DNA from: Flaccisagitta enflata
Taxonomy: Eukaryota > Chaetognatha > Sagittoidea > Aphragmophora
Length of the DNA stretch: 64,000 nt
NCBI GenBank assembly: GCA_965153355.1
Contig: OZ231127.1
Span: 94,240,001-94,304,000, forward strand
Reading direction: 5' to 3'
This document shows, one piece after another, positions 23,026 to 34,842 of this stretch. The notes below the pieces were generated by a model, which was not told the origin of the DNA, made no database searches, and saw only the letters and a list, made by a program, of their open reading frames with translations. The position numbers and the translations under genes were made by a program. The first letter of the stretch is position 1, and each line of letters starts with the position of its first letter.

Positions 23026-24150
23026 AATAATAATAATAATAATAATATAATATATAGCAACCAACACAGACCCCTAAGGGGTCCAAACAAATGGTTGCTA
23101 TTAGTACAAAAACCTTAAACTTAAGATTGTGTTTGATTTCTTCACGTATTCACAAGTTGATAGATTCTAGTTTGTTTTTAGATCCTAATAGTCCCAAAAC
23201 AATTCCAATAACATGATGTTGTCATTGTTGTTGTCATTGTCGTTGTTGCTGATATCGCCTATTTTGTTGCTGTTGTTGTCATTGTCATTGTCATTTTTGA
23301 TATAGTTCCAATATCATCGGTGTTTTTGGTGTCGCCGCTGCTATCGCCGTTGCTGTTTCCATATGTTTCGCCGTAATTGTCGCCAAAGCGGTCCCCATAG
23401 CTGTCGCCGCAGCAGTCGCCGCAGCAGTCGCCGCAGCTGTTGCCGCAGCTGTCGCCGCAGCTGTCGCCATCATTGACTCAGTCAATGACACTGTCATTGA
23501 TCTGTGATTGTTGATGCTGCTGTTTGTTGTTATTGTTGTTGTTGTTGTGGTTGTTGTTGCCGCTGTTGTTGTTGTGGTTGTTGTTGATGTCCTTGTTGTG
23601 GCTGTTGCTGTTCCTAATGTCTTCAGCACTGCCCAGCTCAATCGCAATTGAATCCATCTGTAAAAGAAAGAAGACAGCGGCAGACAAACCCCAGCAGGAA
23701 TCTTGTCTATTGGCGTTTGGTTCATCCCTATAGAAACAGTGAAGGATAGAAACATACCGGCAACGGCCTGAAAGAAACAGGCCGTTAATGTTGAATTGCC
23801 CGATGGTTTCAAGGTAAAAATTCCTTGTAGGAAGTTTGGTAGAAATGTTCATGCTGCCGGCACTGCACTGAGGGATGTTTCTTTGGATTGGTGTTGTAAT
23901 TGTTGTTTTTGTTTTTTGATGCACTAAAAGATGGCTTTTTCCATTGTTGTGTCATTGTCTTTTCCATTAGTGATGATTTCATTGTTGAAAATGTTAATTT
24001 GTCGAAAAAAATGTCATTGTCATTTCTGTTACTGTTGTTGTTGTTGCAGAATAAGGGCCACGTAGGTTGTGATTTTAGAGGCCGAAAAGCCAAAGCTCTT
24101 GATCCACGTCCACCAATAACTTTCCAAATTTTTGTAAGCTTTTCCTCTGG
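23026..24150. other. Unrelated 1.1-kb segment splitting the satellite
   Basis: It begins with a (TAA)n run and holds GTTGTT/GTCGCCGCA triplet repeats at 23215-23620, plus some unique sequence. The reading frame of Thr/Ala repeats on the minus strand (23812-23291) is triplet-repeat noise. No gene recognised; possibly an insertion. Confidence 0.5.
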
Positions 24151-26010
24151 TGATACAAGTAGGGGTCTGGTGGAGATCATCCCCGAGATAGTAAAGTAGC
24201 GTCCACCCAATATGTTTCCCTGTATTAGGAGGGGTCTGCTGGATTTCAGAGGAGTCTGCTGGAGGTCATCCCCATAACTAAAGAGAGGGGTCTGCTAGAT
24301 CGTTTAGGGCTCTGCTGGAGATCATCCCCAAGATGATAAAGTAGTGTCCACCACTTTGTTTCCTGTTTTAGAGTGGGTCTGCTGATTTGGGAGGGGTTCG
24401 CCAGAGGTCATCCTAAACCAAAAAGAGGGGCCTGGCTAGACTGCGAGGGGTCTGCTGGAGATCATCCCAAAATTAGTAAAGAAGAGTCTGCCCATTATCT
24501 TTCCATATATTAGGAGGGGTCTGCTGGATTTCAGAGGGGTCTGCTAGAGGTCATCCCCATAACTATAGAGAGGGGTCTGCTAGATCAAGTAGGGGTCTGC
24601 TGGAGATCATCCCCAAGATAGTAAAGTAGCGTCCTCCTAATACGTTTCCGTGTATTAGGAGGGGTCTGCTTGATTTCAGAGGGGTCTGCTGGAGGTCATC
24701 CGTATAACTATAGAGAGGGGTCTGCTAGAATAAGTAGGGGTCTGCTGAAGATCATCCCCCAGATAAAGACATCCACCTGGGCTATAAGCCTCCCTATACA
24801 GAGGGGTCTGCTGGGATTTCAGAGGGGTCTGCTGGAGGTCATCCCCATAACTATAGAGAGGGGTCTGCTAGATCATGTAGGGGTCTGCTGAAGATCATCC
24901 CCAAGATAGTAAAGTAGCGTCCACCCAATATGTTTCCATATATTAGGAGGGGTCTGCTGGATTTCAGAGGGGTCTGCTGGAGGTCATCCCAATAACTATA
25001 GAGAGGGGTCTGCTAGATCAAGTAGGGGTCTGCTGGAGATCATCCCCAAGATAGTAAAGTAGTGTCCACCCAATATGTTTCCAAGGTATTTCTGAGGGGT
25101 CTAAGGATTTCAGAGGGGTCTGCCAGAGGTCATTCTATAACTATAGAGAGGGGTCTGCTAGATCAAGTAGGGGTCTGCTGGAGATCATCCCCAAGATAGT
25201 AAAGTAGCGTCCACCCAATATGTTTCCCTGTATTAGGAGGGGTCTGCTGGATTTCAGAGGGGTCTGCTGGAGGTCATCCCTGTTAATATAGAGAGGGGTC
25301 TGCTAGATCAAGTAGGGGTCTGCTGGAGATCATCCCCAAGATAGTAAAGCAGCGTCCACCCAATAGGTTTCCATGTATTAGGAGGGGTCTGCTGGATTTC
25401 AGAGGGGTCTGCTGGAGGTTATCCCCATAACTAAAGAGAGGGTCTGCTAGACTGCTAGGGTCTGCTTGAGATCATCCCCAAGATAGTAAAGTAGCTTCCA
25501 CCCAATAGGTTTCCCTGTATTAGGAGGGGTCTGCTGGATTTCAGAGGGGTCTGCCAGAGGTCATCCCCATAACTATAGAGAGGGGTCTGCTAGATCAAGT
25601 AGGGGTCTGCTGGAGATCATCCCAAAATTAGTAAAGAAGAGTCTGCCCATTATCTTTCCATATATTAAGAGGGGTCTGCTGGATTTAAGAGGGGTCTGCT
25701 GGAGGTCATCCCAATAACTATAGAGAGGGGTCTGCTAGATAAAGTAGGGGTCTGCTGGAGATCATCCCCATGATAGTAAGAGAGGTTGAGCGTGCTGTCT
25801 CATCATATATATGGAGGGGTCTGCCAGATATCCTAGGGGTCTGTTGATGATAATCCCCTTAAGTATAGAGAGGGGTCTGCTAGATCAAGAAGGGTCTGAT
25901 AAAGGCCATCCCTAAATCTATAAAGTAGGGGTCTGATAGGGGTCTGCTACTCGTCATCCCCTTCAACTAGCAATTTTCTTAGCAGAGGGGTCTGCCAGCT
26001 GAGGGGTCTG
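24151..26010. repeat. 145-bp satellite array, part 2
   Basis: Continuation of the same satellite, about 12 units, with the AAAATTAGTAAAGAAGAGTC variant again at about 24471 and 25624. Units decay after 25780. Confidence 0.95.
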
Positions 26011-26039
26011 CTAAAACACAAATACCCAAGTTGGTGCGA

Positions 26040-26243
26040 TTGCGGGTCTAAATCATTTTAATTCATATTATGTCAATTAAGTCAGTCAGGTCAATTTAGT
26101 CTTTTAAGTCCTTTTAAGGCTTTTCAAGTCATTTTAAGTTGTTTTAAGTCATTTTAGATCATCTTGAGTCATTTAAAGTCAATTTAAGTCATATCAAGTT
26201 ATTTATGTCCCGCACGCGACTTGCAGGTGTTGGCCTTATTTTC
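26040..26243 (-). mobile_element. Family H variant with GTCATTTTAA decamer repeats
   Basis: CCGCACGCGACTTGCAGG and GGCCTTATTTTCTG at 26212-26238 mark the 5' end in reverse. The rest is AAGTCATTTTAAGTC repeats, as in the copies at 55555-55730 and 58944-59135. Confidence 0.5.
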
Positions 26244-26985
26244 TGTCCACTAATAGGTTACCACAATGTTACCCAATACCCATACCCGAATAGATGCTCA
26301 CAGCCACTGACTGACAACATTCATAAACTCGTTGTCATTGGTTCCTACCTGTAAATCATAAACCCTCCGCACTTCCCACTACCCTCACTAGTCAGTAGAT
26401 ATTTTTGAAGAAGTTAAAAACGTTTGTCACCTGATCTTTCATTTGAGATCAATCTTGTCTCTATAGCATGAATATTCAAAAAAAGATAAAAATGAAAGCA
26501 AGCAGAATTCTTGCTCTTTGATAGAAAATCTGTCTAATGGGAAAATACTCATGTCACTTCAAATTCATATAAAAGACAAACTACTTGATCAAAATGGCTG
26601 AAATTTTGATACAAAAAATGTCAATCTATACTCTTTGAGACTTGATTAATTTCAAATTATATGTCTTGGCATCAGGGAGTAAAAGCTTAACAGAATCCGA
26701 CAACTCAGGTGGATGACCCTGTAAGTTATTTATGTCCCGCGACTTAAAGGTGTTTGCATCAATTTTAATCTTGTGCACTTTTCAAAGGTTCCTCGATTCG
26801 TGTTTCTTTATTTTTGTAGAAAAATCCAAGAAATGAAATACCCTAGAATGCTCACTTTTTATCTGTAAAATTAGCTATTACAGAGAGTAGTTTGCTAGCT
26901 AGGGGGCTGAATTATGCCATCATGTAATATAGCATTTGAAAAAAAAACATAATGTAATATTCACGACCGCTACTTATCATGATTG
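26244..26985. other. AT-rich, no feature recognised
   Basis: A short echo of the preceding element occurs at 26722-26757 (TTATTTATGTCCCGCGACTTAAAGGTG). Otherwise nothing. Confidence 0.4.
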
Positions 26986-26989
26986 CTGG

Positions 26990-27660
26990 CTTGCTCACTG
27001 GTATGCATAGTAGCTTGTACCTAAACGACCAGCATTAAAATCAGACTCTACAGCAGTTTGTTGTGGCTGTCTGCTTCTAATGGCATCAATTTTGGTCTGA
27101 AATTTAGACGAGGCCATGCTGCGCCTACCTTAAATTTCCTTCAGTCTACTGGAACTGTGGTTTCAAAGAAGAATCTCTTTTTTGACTGCAGATTTGAAAT
27201 CTGCAGAAAACTGTTAGGGTGTTTTCCTTTCAACATTCCTCGGGATCATAGCCGTACCAATCTTAAAGATTTAAAAAAAGGTAAGTTCAGCGATTTTACA
27301 TATAAATAAAAGAGAAAGGTAAGTTTTGCAAACTTTGACACTTATTTTGAGCACCTTCTAGTTGGAATAGTGAAAAAAGGAAAGCACTTTCAATTAACAG
27401 TTTTTTCTGCAGATTTCAAATCTGCGGTCAAAACAGAGATTTAAGCACATTGAAATTTTTGGTTTCCCATAGGCTGAAGGAAAATTCAAGGTAAGGCGCG
27501 GACAGCAAGATGCAATTTTTTCAGACCAAAAGTGATGTCATTGGAAGCCCAAGACAGCCCCACAATAAGAACTACTTGTGGAGTTCTGATTCTATTGTTT
27601 ATTGTCATTTCAGTACAAGCTAATGCATAGTCTATAAATACTTGCATACTGACATGCCTA
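26990..27660. mobile_element. Long foldback (inverted-repeat) element
   Basis: The left arm (about 27005-27240) and right arm (about 27380-27640) are imperfect reverse complements. Examples are TATGCATAGTAGCTTGTAC against GTACAAGCTAATGCATAG, TTTTGGTCTGAAA against TTTCAGACCAAAA-type sequence, and TTTGACTGCAGATTTGAAATC against GATTTCAAATCTGCGGTCAAAA. The spacer is about 140 bp. No transposase; outer ends unresolved. Confidence 0.72.
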
Positions 27661-27744
27661 CTGGCGTGCAAGCTGACTGTACACTGGCCCGCATAATGCA
27701 TACTACGCATAGTCCACTGTCTTGATTCCTGTCATGCTCTATTG

Positions 27745-28410
27745 CTTTCTCATGAAGATATGCTTAATTGTTGTGTCAGTCGGTTTAACCGTCCGTCCGC
27801 GTCCGTCCGTCTGTCCAACTGTCCGTTCACGCAACCATTTATTTGTCAGTCTTTCTTTCCCCAATCCTGAATTATGAGCGGTTTGTGCATAACTGCTCCT
27901 GCCCAACCATTTGTGACTGTGGTGCCCTGTATATGGCCTCGTTTTATCTAATTGGCAGCTTACATTTCGATCGACCATGATATCCTAAAGCTTTTTTTGT
28001 CTAACTGGCATTCTGCTGTGCCCTTTTTAGATGAGTCCATCAGGAACGCATCTCTATAAGAGGGTCTGTCCGTCCGTCCGTCCGTCCGTCCGTCCGTCCG
28101 TCCGTCGGTCCGTCCGTCCGTCCGTCCGTCCGTCCGTCCGTCCGTCCGTTGGTCCGTCCGTCCGTCCATCCGTCCGTCCGTCCGTCCGTCCGTCTGTTAC
28201 GCGTGTGCAAAAACCGCGTTTCTCGGCTGCTTTTGGCCATGGTGTGATCCTACACTGAAACAAACGATCAACCAATATGTTTAGAGAGTCTTTTCACCCG
28301 TCTGTTTGTCCATCTGTCTCTCCATACATATGTCAAATGATCAATACACGCTGAGACACAGCCCGAACGCATCGTTGCCCGGTCGGGCTTGTTTTCTTTT
28401 TTGCGATTTT
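27745..28410 (-). mobile_element. Two family H-like elements with (CCGT)n
   Basis: A first copy at 27763-27950 has CCGTCCGTCC repeats and ends TATATGGCCTCGTTTT. A second starts TTTTTAGATGAGTCC…GCATCTCTATAAGAGG (28026-28062), carries about 120 bp of CCGT repeats (28067-28195), and ends GTCGGGCTTGTTTTC near 28395. Confidence 0.6.
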
Positions 28411-28790
28411 CGGTACTGCACAATCAATCAAAATGCGGGCAGTATCCAGAGGAGGAAGGAGGCTGATAATGTGTAAAGAGCTCTTTTAGGGTACGACTTT
28501 TTTCTTTGGAACAAATTCTACCACTTAGTTTTGATTTTTGATCTTTTTATGGTCAGAAAAAGTCGCTATCAAGAAATTCTTCGATCAATTTGTAATCTTT
28601 GATTACTAGAGCAACCTGATTTTTGTGTGTCATAGTGCAGTTGAGAATGAAGTGAAACATAGAAGAGTTATCCTTTGCAACGTTTTGTTAAGATCAAAAA
28701 AATGTTTCCTCAACCTCTTCTGTAACGATTTCCATTGCAATCTGTTTTTAATAATTTTTTATATTACTAAAATTAATTTTAGCTATCTTC
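28411..28790. other. No feature recognised
   Basis: Unique AT-rich sequence. Confidence 0.4.
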
Positions 28791-28792
28791 CT

Positions 28793-28880
28793 AGGCCGTA
28801 AGAATTGATTTGACAGCAGATTCTTCTTAGTTTGACATGAATTTATGTGAAAAAAGAAAAAAATTAATTCTTACGGCATG
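28793..28880. mobile_element. Small terminal-inverted-repeat element
   Basis: GCCGTAAGAATTGAT at left and AATTAATTCTTACGGC at right form a 15-bp inverted pair about 60 bp apart. Confidence 0.5.
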
Positions 28881-28925
28881 TTAGGTACCTTGCCGGCCCC
28901 CCCTGGGCAGTATCACTATGTCCAA

Positions 28926-29028
<103 letters not shown>

Positions 29029-29194
29029 TTTCCCCTATATTTTACAGACCGGCTTTATCAATTGAGGAACTTAACTAAAAGTTTGCTCACACTTAAAAGT
29101 GCAGCAGGGGTACAAATGCATTGCAGATAAAACTCGGAACAATAAAGGGATAAAGCTCTGAAGGTCAGATGAAATGCAGAGATAAAGCGAATGA

Positions 29195-29835
29195 AATGCA
29201 AGTCGCGTATAACTATGGCAAAGAAAAAAAGCGAACACTTGGTTTTGCTAATTTTTGCTTAACTATGGGCTTGAACCATAGAAAATCCATGACCGTTTTA
29301 AAGCTCTGCAAAAAATCTTCCAAATGCGACTTTGCTGGTCATTGGAGCTTTATTCGTTTAGAAATGGCAATGGTTTGAAGAAAAAAATCGCTGATTGAAA
29401 AAAGTGCTTATTTCAATTCATTTTAAATGACTAATTTTAGTCTTTCTGTTTTTGTCAATTATGCAGCTCAGGATTATCATAGCTACTCGTTATCCATGAA
29501 CAAATTAAAGAGCTTCAAATTTTCTTTAAAATGGCGCCAAGAACGAATTAATAACTCAATGCCTTTAATTTTTATGTTAGAATAAAGTTAACCCATGAAA
29601 ATGGTTTAGTGAATTTCCAAATTCTTGACCACCTGTCTTCATTCTCATGCCATTTCTAAACGGATAGAGCTAGAGCATCCAGCAAGGTCTCACGTGAAAG
29701 ATCTTTCGCAGATCTTTAAAATGGCCATAGATTTTGCTTTGTTTTTCTCATTGCTTGGATGTGAAACATTGACAAACAAGTTGTTCGCTTTTTTATTTTG
29801 CCATAGTTACTCAAGTATGATAACAAAAAAGTCTT
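29195..29835. mobile_element. Foldback element
   Basis: The two halves are reverse complements around about 29510. AACTATGGCAAAGAAAAAAAG (29211) pairs with the region ending GCCATAGTTACTC (29812), and CGTTTAGAAATGGCA (29355) pairs with TGCCATTTCTAAACG (29648). The 60-80 aa reading frames here are by-products. Ends not resolved. Confidence 0.72.
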
Positions 29836-30019
29836 AAATGCTGACAGAAACAGACATACAGAGAAAGAGAGAAACCGTTTTTAAAGACAGGAATGCCCGA
29901 CATGAAATCTAACTAACCGACCAACCGATCGAAAAACGGACATGGTTAACTAACCGACCAACCGATCGAAAAACGGATATGGCGAAGCAAACAATTGCGT
30001 GCACGCGTTTAAGGATCTA

Positions 30020-30275
30020 GATAACAGGCCTCTGGCTTTAACGAAAGAGCGTAACTAGCCTGAAGTGGCGTGCGGGTGAGCAGTGATGCTGAACCATTTT
30101 GGGCATTGGGCAGAGGCAGTGAGGAAAAAAAACTGCGTATAAAGACCTAAAAAGCAAAATGAAACTAACCAACCAACGGACCGACAGACGGTCAAACGGA
30201 GACAGCTTCACAGATGGACAGACATATGGACCGACTTATAGATTAAGCAAATTAAAAGTGTGCACGCAACATAGA
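30020..30275 (+). mobile_element. Degenerate family H element
   Basis: GTGGCGTGCGGGTGAGCAG, AACCAACGGACCGACAGACG and a decayed end GTGTGCACGCAAC follow the family order. Confidence 0.5.
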
Positions 30276-30504
30276 ATAGCTAACCTGAAGGCAATGTACG
30301 GTGAGCTGTCACTGCTATAGTGGTTTGTTAGTAAAGTTGAGGGAGAAGCGGGGCACCGTCAAGAGATTATGATCGAAGTCTCGATAACCAAGGCGAAGAC
30401 GCTAAGGGTCTCAAGTCTCAGCTTAGCATCTGGGTTTGGATGGTAAAGATCTAAGTTTTGGCACTGGTATCCGAGCCTCAGCGGCCTCTTTTCTGATAAA
30501 GATA

Positions 30505-30809
30505 CAGTGGACACAACATAATAGGTATATATATATCATACCGTTGACTTTGATTCAACATACTGCTCACAAACAAAATACTGTATGTAACAATCAGTTG
30601 CTTAAATTACAGCTGGCTGTTACAAACAAAATGCTGCATGCAACAATTGGTTGTTTGAATCACAGCCGGCAGTAATGCTTCAATTTTGTAATATTACAGC
30701 CGGGTGTAATTTCAACCGCTAGTTGTTGCATACAACATTTTATTTGTTAACAGTATGTTGGATCAATGTCATCTGTATGATACATATACCTAAGATGTTT
30801 TGTCCACTG
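30505..30809. mobile_element. TA-type MITE with CAGTGGACA ends
   Basis: TA precedes CAGTGGACACAACATAATAG at 30505; the right end reads GATGTTTTGTCCACTG (30794-30809). Inner repeats CATACTG/CAGTATG and AACAATCAGTTG/CAACTAGTTG-like continue the symmetry. The right-hand TA is no longer intact. Confidence 0.68.
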
Positions 30810-30837
30810 ACTGATAATGAGAGAAGAAGAAAATGAC

Positions 30838-30940
30838 AGATGGAAAACATCACGATGATAACAAATGACAAATGGCAAATGACAAATGGCAAATGACAAA
30901 TGACAAATGACAAATGACAAATGGCAAATGACAATTACAA
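30838..30940. repeat. Minisatellite TGACAAATGGCAAA
   Basis: 7-14 bp units of ATGACAA/ATGGCAA. A related TGACCAA array lies at 38342-38420. Confidence 0.9.
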
Positions 30941-31156
30941 TATGAAAAATACCAATAACCAAAAATTAAATGGCAACTGTCCCACGATTTGATTTGCCCA
31001 GTCCCATGAGATCATAACCGTTAATGGCCACAAGAGATTTCAGCTATAGTGGCCGCAAGGTGTCAACGAGAAGTAAGCCCTTCTCTGTGTTACTTCCAGT
31101 ATTGAATTTTGTAGTAATTGTGGATAGGTTGTTAACAAATGAGAAAAGAAATGAAA

Positions 31157-31306
31157 CAAGGCCGGATACACGGCAATCCAGCCGCGGATGGTTGGGCAGG
31201 AGTAGTATTGCGAAAACTGCCCGGAATTCAGAGGTATCACGGATGGGCCAACCGGGACCTACCAACCGACACAGCAAGGTGTAGAGTCGCGTGTCCGCAA
31301 GTTAAA
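31157..31306 (+). mobile_element. Family H element, short
   Basis: ACAAGGCCGGATACACGGC at left. The tail GAGTCGCGTGTCCGC with damaged terminal AAGTTAAAA is at right. Confidence 0.7.
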
Positions 31307-31311
31307 ACCAG

Positions 31312-31590
31312 TCGCCCAAGGGCAATATGTGGTCAGCGATACCCGTTGCCCTGCTTTGCAGGATTGTGAATTGGAGTGAGAGAAAGCAAGGCAGCGGCCC
31401 CGGAGGGGACGAAGTCCTGTAGAATACAGGGGGACTTTTGTTTGTTTGTACCTGTGTCCGTCCCCCCTAGGCCCTCTCAGGCCTAAAATCTGCCCTCTCA
31501 GGCCTTGAATCTACCTTCTCAGGCCTAAAATCAGCCCTCTCAGGCCTTGAATCTGTGAGGGCAAATTTCAGGCCTGATAGGGCAGATTCA
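31312..31590 (+). mobile_element. Family F foldback, left half
   Basis: The GTTGCCCTGCTTTGC…AAGCAAGGCAG hairpin is followed by GCGGCCCCGGAGGGGACG, AAGTCCTGTAGAATACAGGG and 21-bp CTCTCAGGCCTTGAATCTG repeats. The right terminal repeat is missing. Confidence 0.68.
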
Positions 31591-32240
31591 CATGTAGGTC
31601 ACCAGTCATAAGTGCGTGTAGATAGAGTCTAATCCTCGCCCGCTATGGTTGTTAAGCTATGGAGTGCATAGGACAGTGGCTCCATAGCGTTTTTACAGTA
31701 TGGCCTAATCTTGTGGCTGGACAATGCCATTCCATCTCGCGCATGCTCGGTTACGCTATCGCTATCATAAAAATCGACTTGATAGCGTTGATTTTTTTTT
31801 GTTTCGCTTCTCCTTCTGTGGGTGTGGGTGGGTGAGGGGTTTGTGTGTGCGTGTGGGTGTGTCTGTGTGTGTGTTTGTGGAGTTTGTGGACGTGTGTTTC
31901 ATATTAAAATGAGATGTGAGTGCATTGATTGTGTAGATATTGAAACATGTTGCTGATTGAGCTTCTGAATTCGTCTAGGAAAAAAGAAACAAACAAACAA
32001 ACAAACGAAGAAGAAAAGAAGTAAAGAATGGAAGAAAGAAGGACAACAAGAAAATAAAAGCAAGCAATGTAGTAAGGAAGAAAGAAAGGAGTATTATGGT
32101 GTATGTCAGGATGAAGCAGTGAGAGGAGAAGCGCGCCAGAAGAGGCTGACATTGTCATGAAGGCCGGAATTTGAACATGGAGACGTGGATTTGAACCAAG
32201 TGGTTCAGATTTGAGTCTCGGGCTGAATTACCCTAAAAGG
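31591..32240. other. No gene recognised
   Basis: A GGGTGTGTGTG-rich stretch at 31818-31895 and an A/G-rich stretch at 31975-32100; otherwise unique. Confidence 0.4.
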
Positions 32241-32462
32241 CTATGATTTGAGCCTTGATGGGATTTCAGTCCTGGATTCGAGCCTCGTGGTTTGTATTTG
32301 AGCTGAGGCTAAGAATATAGGATCAGAGGAATACGAGGAAAAAGAAGGGAGTACATGTGGAGAAAAACTGAAATGGGAAGAGAGAGAAAAGGATTGGGTT
32401 TTTGGTGAAGGCCGAAAGAAACGGCGGAAGGAAGAAGAAAACAATAGAAAACGGAAAGAAAA

Positions 32463-32837
32463 CAATGCTTGATACACGGCTAACCTGGTCACGTGATAGA
32501 GGTCACTGAGGCATTTGGGCAAGAACAGTGAGCTCAAGACGCTCAAAAACAACAATAGTCGCAAAAGCGGTACCCGTGCCCTGCTTATGTAGAATGTGGC
32601 TGAAGTCGAGGGGGGAGCAGGGCAGCGGCCCCAGAGGGGTGGATGACCTATGCTTTCACACATATGGGGGATTTTCTCCCTTTTCTTCTCCTCCGCACCC
32701 CCCTCCCCCCAGCCTCGAGGCCCATATTTCCGCCTCAAGGCCCAAATCCCGTGAGGCTGGAATTTGGGCCTTGGGGTGAGAATTTGGGCCTGGAGGTTGG
32801 GATTTGGGCCTCGAGACTGGGATTTGGGCCTCAAGAC
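32463..32837. mobile_element. Family H remnant joined to a family F foldback
   Basis: TGATACACGGCTAACCTGG (family H 5' piece) is followed by CGGTACCCGTGCCCTGC…GCAGGGCAGCGGCCCC, GACCTATGCTTTCACACATATG, then GGCCTCGAGGC/GGGATTTGGGCC repeats of about 21 bp. Confidence 0.6.
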
Positions 32838-33838
32838 TGGGATATGGGCCTCAAGGCTGAGATATAGGTCTTGAGGCTGGGGGGAGGGGGGATTGAGAAG
32901 GAGAACAGGTCGCCCAAGGGCAATATGTGGTCAGTGATACTCGTTGCCCTGCTTTGCATGATCGTGAAATGGAGTGAGAGGAAGCTGGGCAGCGGCCCCG
33001 AAGAAGACGAAGTCCTGTAGAACACAGGGGGACTTTCATTTGTCATTCCGTCCGTCCATCCATCCGTTCCCCCAACGCCCTCTCAGGCCTGAAATCTGCC
33101 CTCACAAGCCTGAAATTTACCCTCTCAGGCGTGAAATCTGCCCTCACAGGCCTTGAAGATTTCAGGCCTGAGAGAACTGATTTCAGGCCCGAGAGGACAG
33201 ATTTCAGGCCTGAGAGGACAGTATCCAGGCCTAAGAGGGCAGATTTCAGGCTTGAGAGGGCAGATTCAAACCTTGAGAGGGCAGATTTCAGGCCTAAGAG
33301 GGTAAATTTCAGGCCTGAGAGGACAGATTTCAGGCCTGAGAGGGCCTGGGGGGACAAACGGATAGATGGACGGATGGACGGATGGAATGACGGAGTGACG
33401 AACAAAAGTCCCCCTGTGTTCAACAGGACTTCATCCTCTTCGGGGCCGCTGCCCAAAGAGGAGAAGGAGAAAATCCCCCATATGTGTGAAAGCATAGGTC
33501 ATTGACCCCTTCGGAGCTGCTGCCCAAAAACGGGGACTGACCGACCAACCGACAGACAGGCGGGGTATAGAGTTGCGTATCACGCAACTAAGATGAGAAA
33601 AGGGAAAAATGTAAGGAAGGAAAAGGCAAATGTCAAAAAACGTCAAATGGGCAGGGGTAGAACTAGTCAATTTTTTAATTATTCAAAGTCCATAGAAGAA
33701 TTTTGTTAACTGAGTTCAATTTTCATGCAAATTAAATTATGTTTAAACGCAATAGTTTTAGGATGTTTCATGGAAAAAAAACGAATTTTCAAAAAATGTC
33801 TATAAGCACCATTTTTTGGTTGGTTGGGCAGTGCAGTA
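32838..33838. repeat. 1-kb tandem duplication, unit 1
   Basis: Holds a family F foldback (GTTGCCCTGC hairpin, AGCGGCCCCGAAGAAGACGA, ATTTCAGGCCTGAGAGG repeats), a family H tail with stem GTTGCGT/ACGCAAC (33572-33588), and the start of DR1 (to GGTTGGGCAGTGCAGTA). Nearly identical to unit 2. Confidence 0.92.
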
Positions 33839-34842
33839 CTGGGATATGGGCCTCAAGGCTGAGATATAGGTCTCGAGGCTGGGGGGAGGGGGGATTGAGA
33901 AGGAGAACAGGTCGCCCAAGGGCAATATGTGGTCAGTGATACTCGTTGCCCTGCTTTGTATGATCGTGAAATGGAGTGAGAGGAAGCAGGGCAGCGGCCC
34001 CGAAGAAGACGAAGTCCTGTAGAACACAGGGGGACTTTCATTTGTCATTCCGTCCATCCGTCCATCCATCCATCCGTTCCCCCAACGCCCTCTCAGGCCT
34101 GAAATCTGCCCTCACAAGCCTGGAATTTACCCTCTCAGGCGTGAAATATGCCCTCACAGGCCTTGAACATTTCAGGCCTGAGAGAACTGATTTCAGGCCC
34201 GAGAGGACAGATTTCAGGCCTGAGAGGACAGTTTCCAGGCCTAAGAGGGCAGATTTCAGGCTTGAGAGGGCAGATTCAAACCTTGAGAGGGCAGATTTCA
34301 GGCCTAAGAGGGTAAATTTCAGGCCTGAGAGGACAGATTTCAGGCCTGAGAGGGCCTGGGGGGACAAACGGATGGATGGACGGATGGAATGACGGAGTGA
34401 CGAACAAAAGTCCCCCTGTGTTCAACAGGACTTCATCCTTTTCGGGCCGCTGCCCAAAGAGGAGAAGGAGAAAATCCCCCATATGTGTGAAAGCATAGGT
34501 CATTGACCCCTTTGGAGCTGCTGCCCAAAAACGGGGACTGACCGACCAACCGACAGACAGGCGGGGTATAGAGTTGCGTATCACGCAACTAAGATGAGAA
34601 AAGGGAAAAATGTAAGGAAGGAAAAGGCAAATGTCAAGAAACGTCAAATGGGCAGGGGTAGAACTAGCCACTTTTTTAATTATTCAAAGTCCATAGAAGA
34701 ATTTTGTTAACTGAGTTCAATTTTCATGAAAATTAAATTATGTTTAAACGCAAAAGTTTGAGGATGTTTCATGGAAAAAAAAAACGAATTTTCAAAAAAT
34801 CTCTATAAGCACCATATTTTGGTTGGTTGGGCAGTGCAGTAA
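33839..34842. repeat. 1-kb tandem duplication, unit 2
   Basis: Repeats unit 1 from CTGGGATATGGGCCTCAAGG to GGTTGGGCAGTGCAGTA with a few percent divergence. DR1 sequence continues past its right edge, showing that unit 2 carries the original right junction. Confidence 0.92.

Noticed and set aside
23291-23812. 173-codon minus-strand frame with Thr/Ala repeats
   Set aside because: Driven by GTT and GTCGCCGCA triplet repeats within the segment that interrupts the satellite; the non-repeat part shows no known motif.
21836-24891. Reading frames in the GGGGTCTGCTGGA satellite
   Set aside because: Satellite translation; frames are broken by unit-length variation.
27058-27309. 83-codon frame
   Set aside because: Falls within one arm of the long foldback element; a mirrored frame exists in the other arm.
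33043-34671. Frames of 110-150 codons with repeated RPERTDF or SGLKSVL motifs
   Set aside because: Translation of the 21-bp core of family F foldbacks, repeated by the 1-kb duplication.
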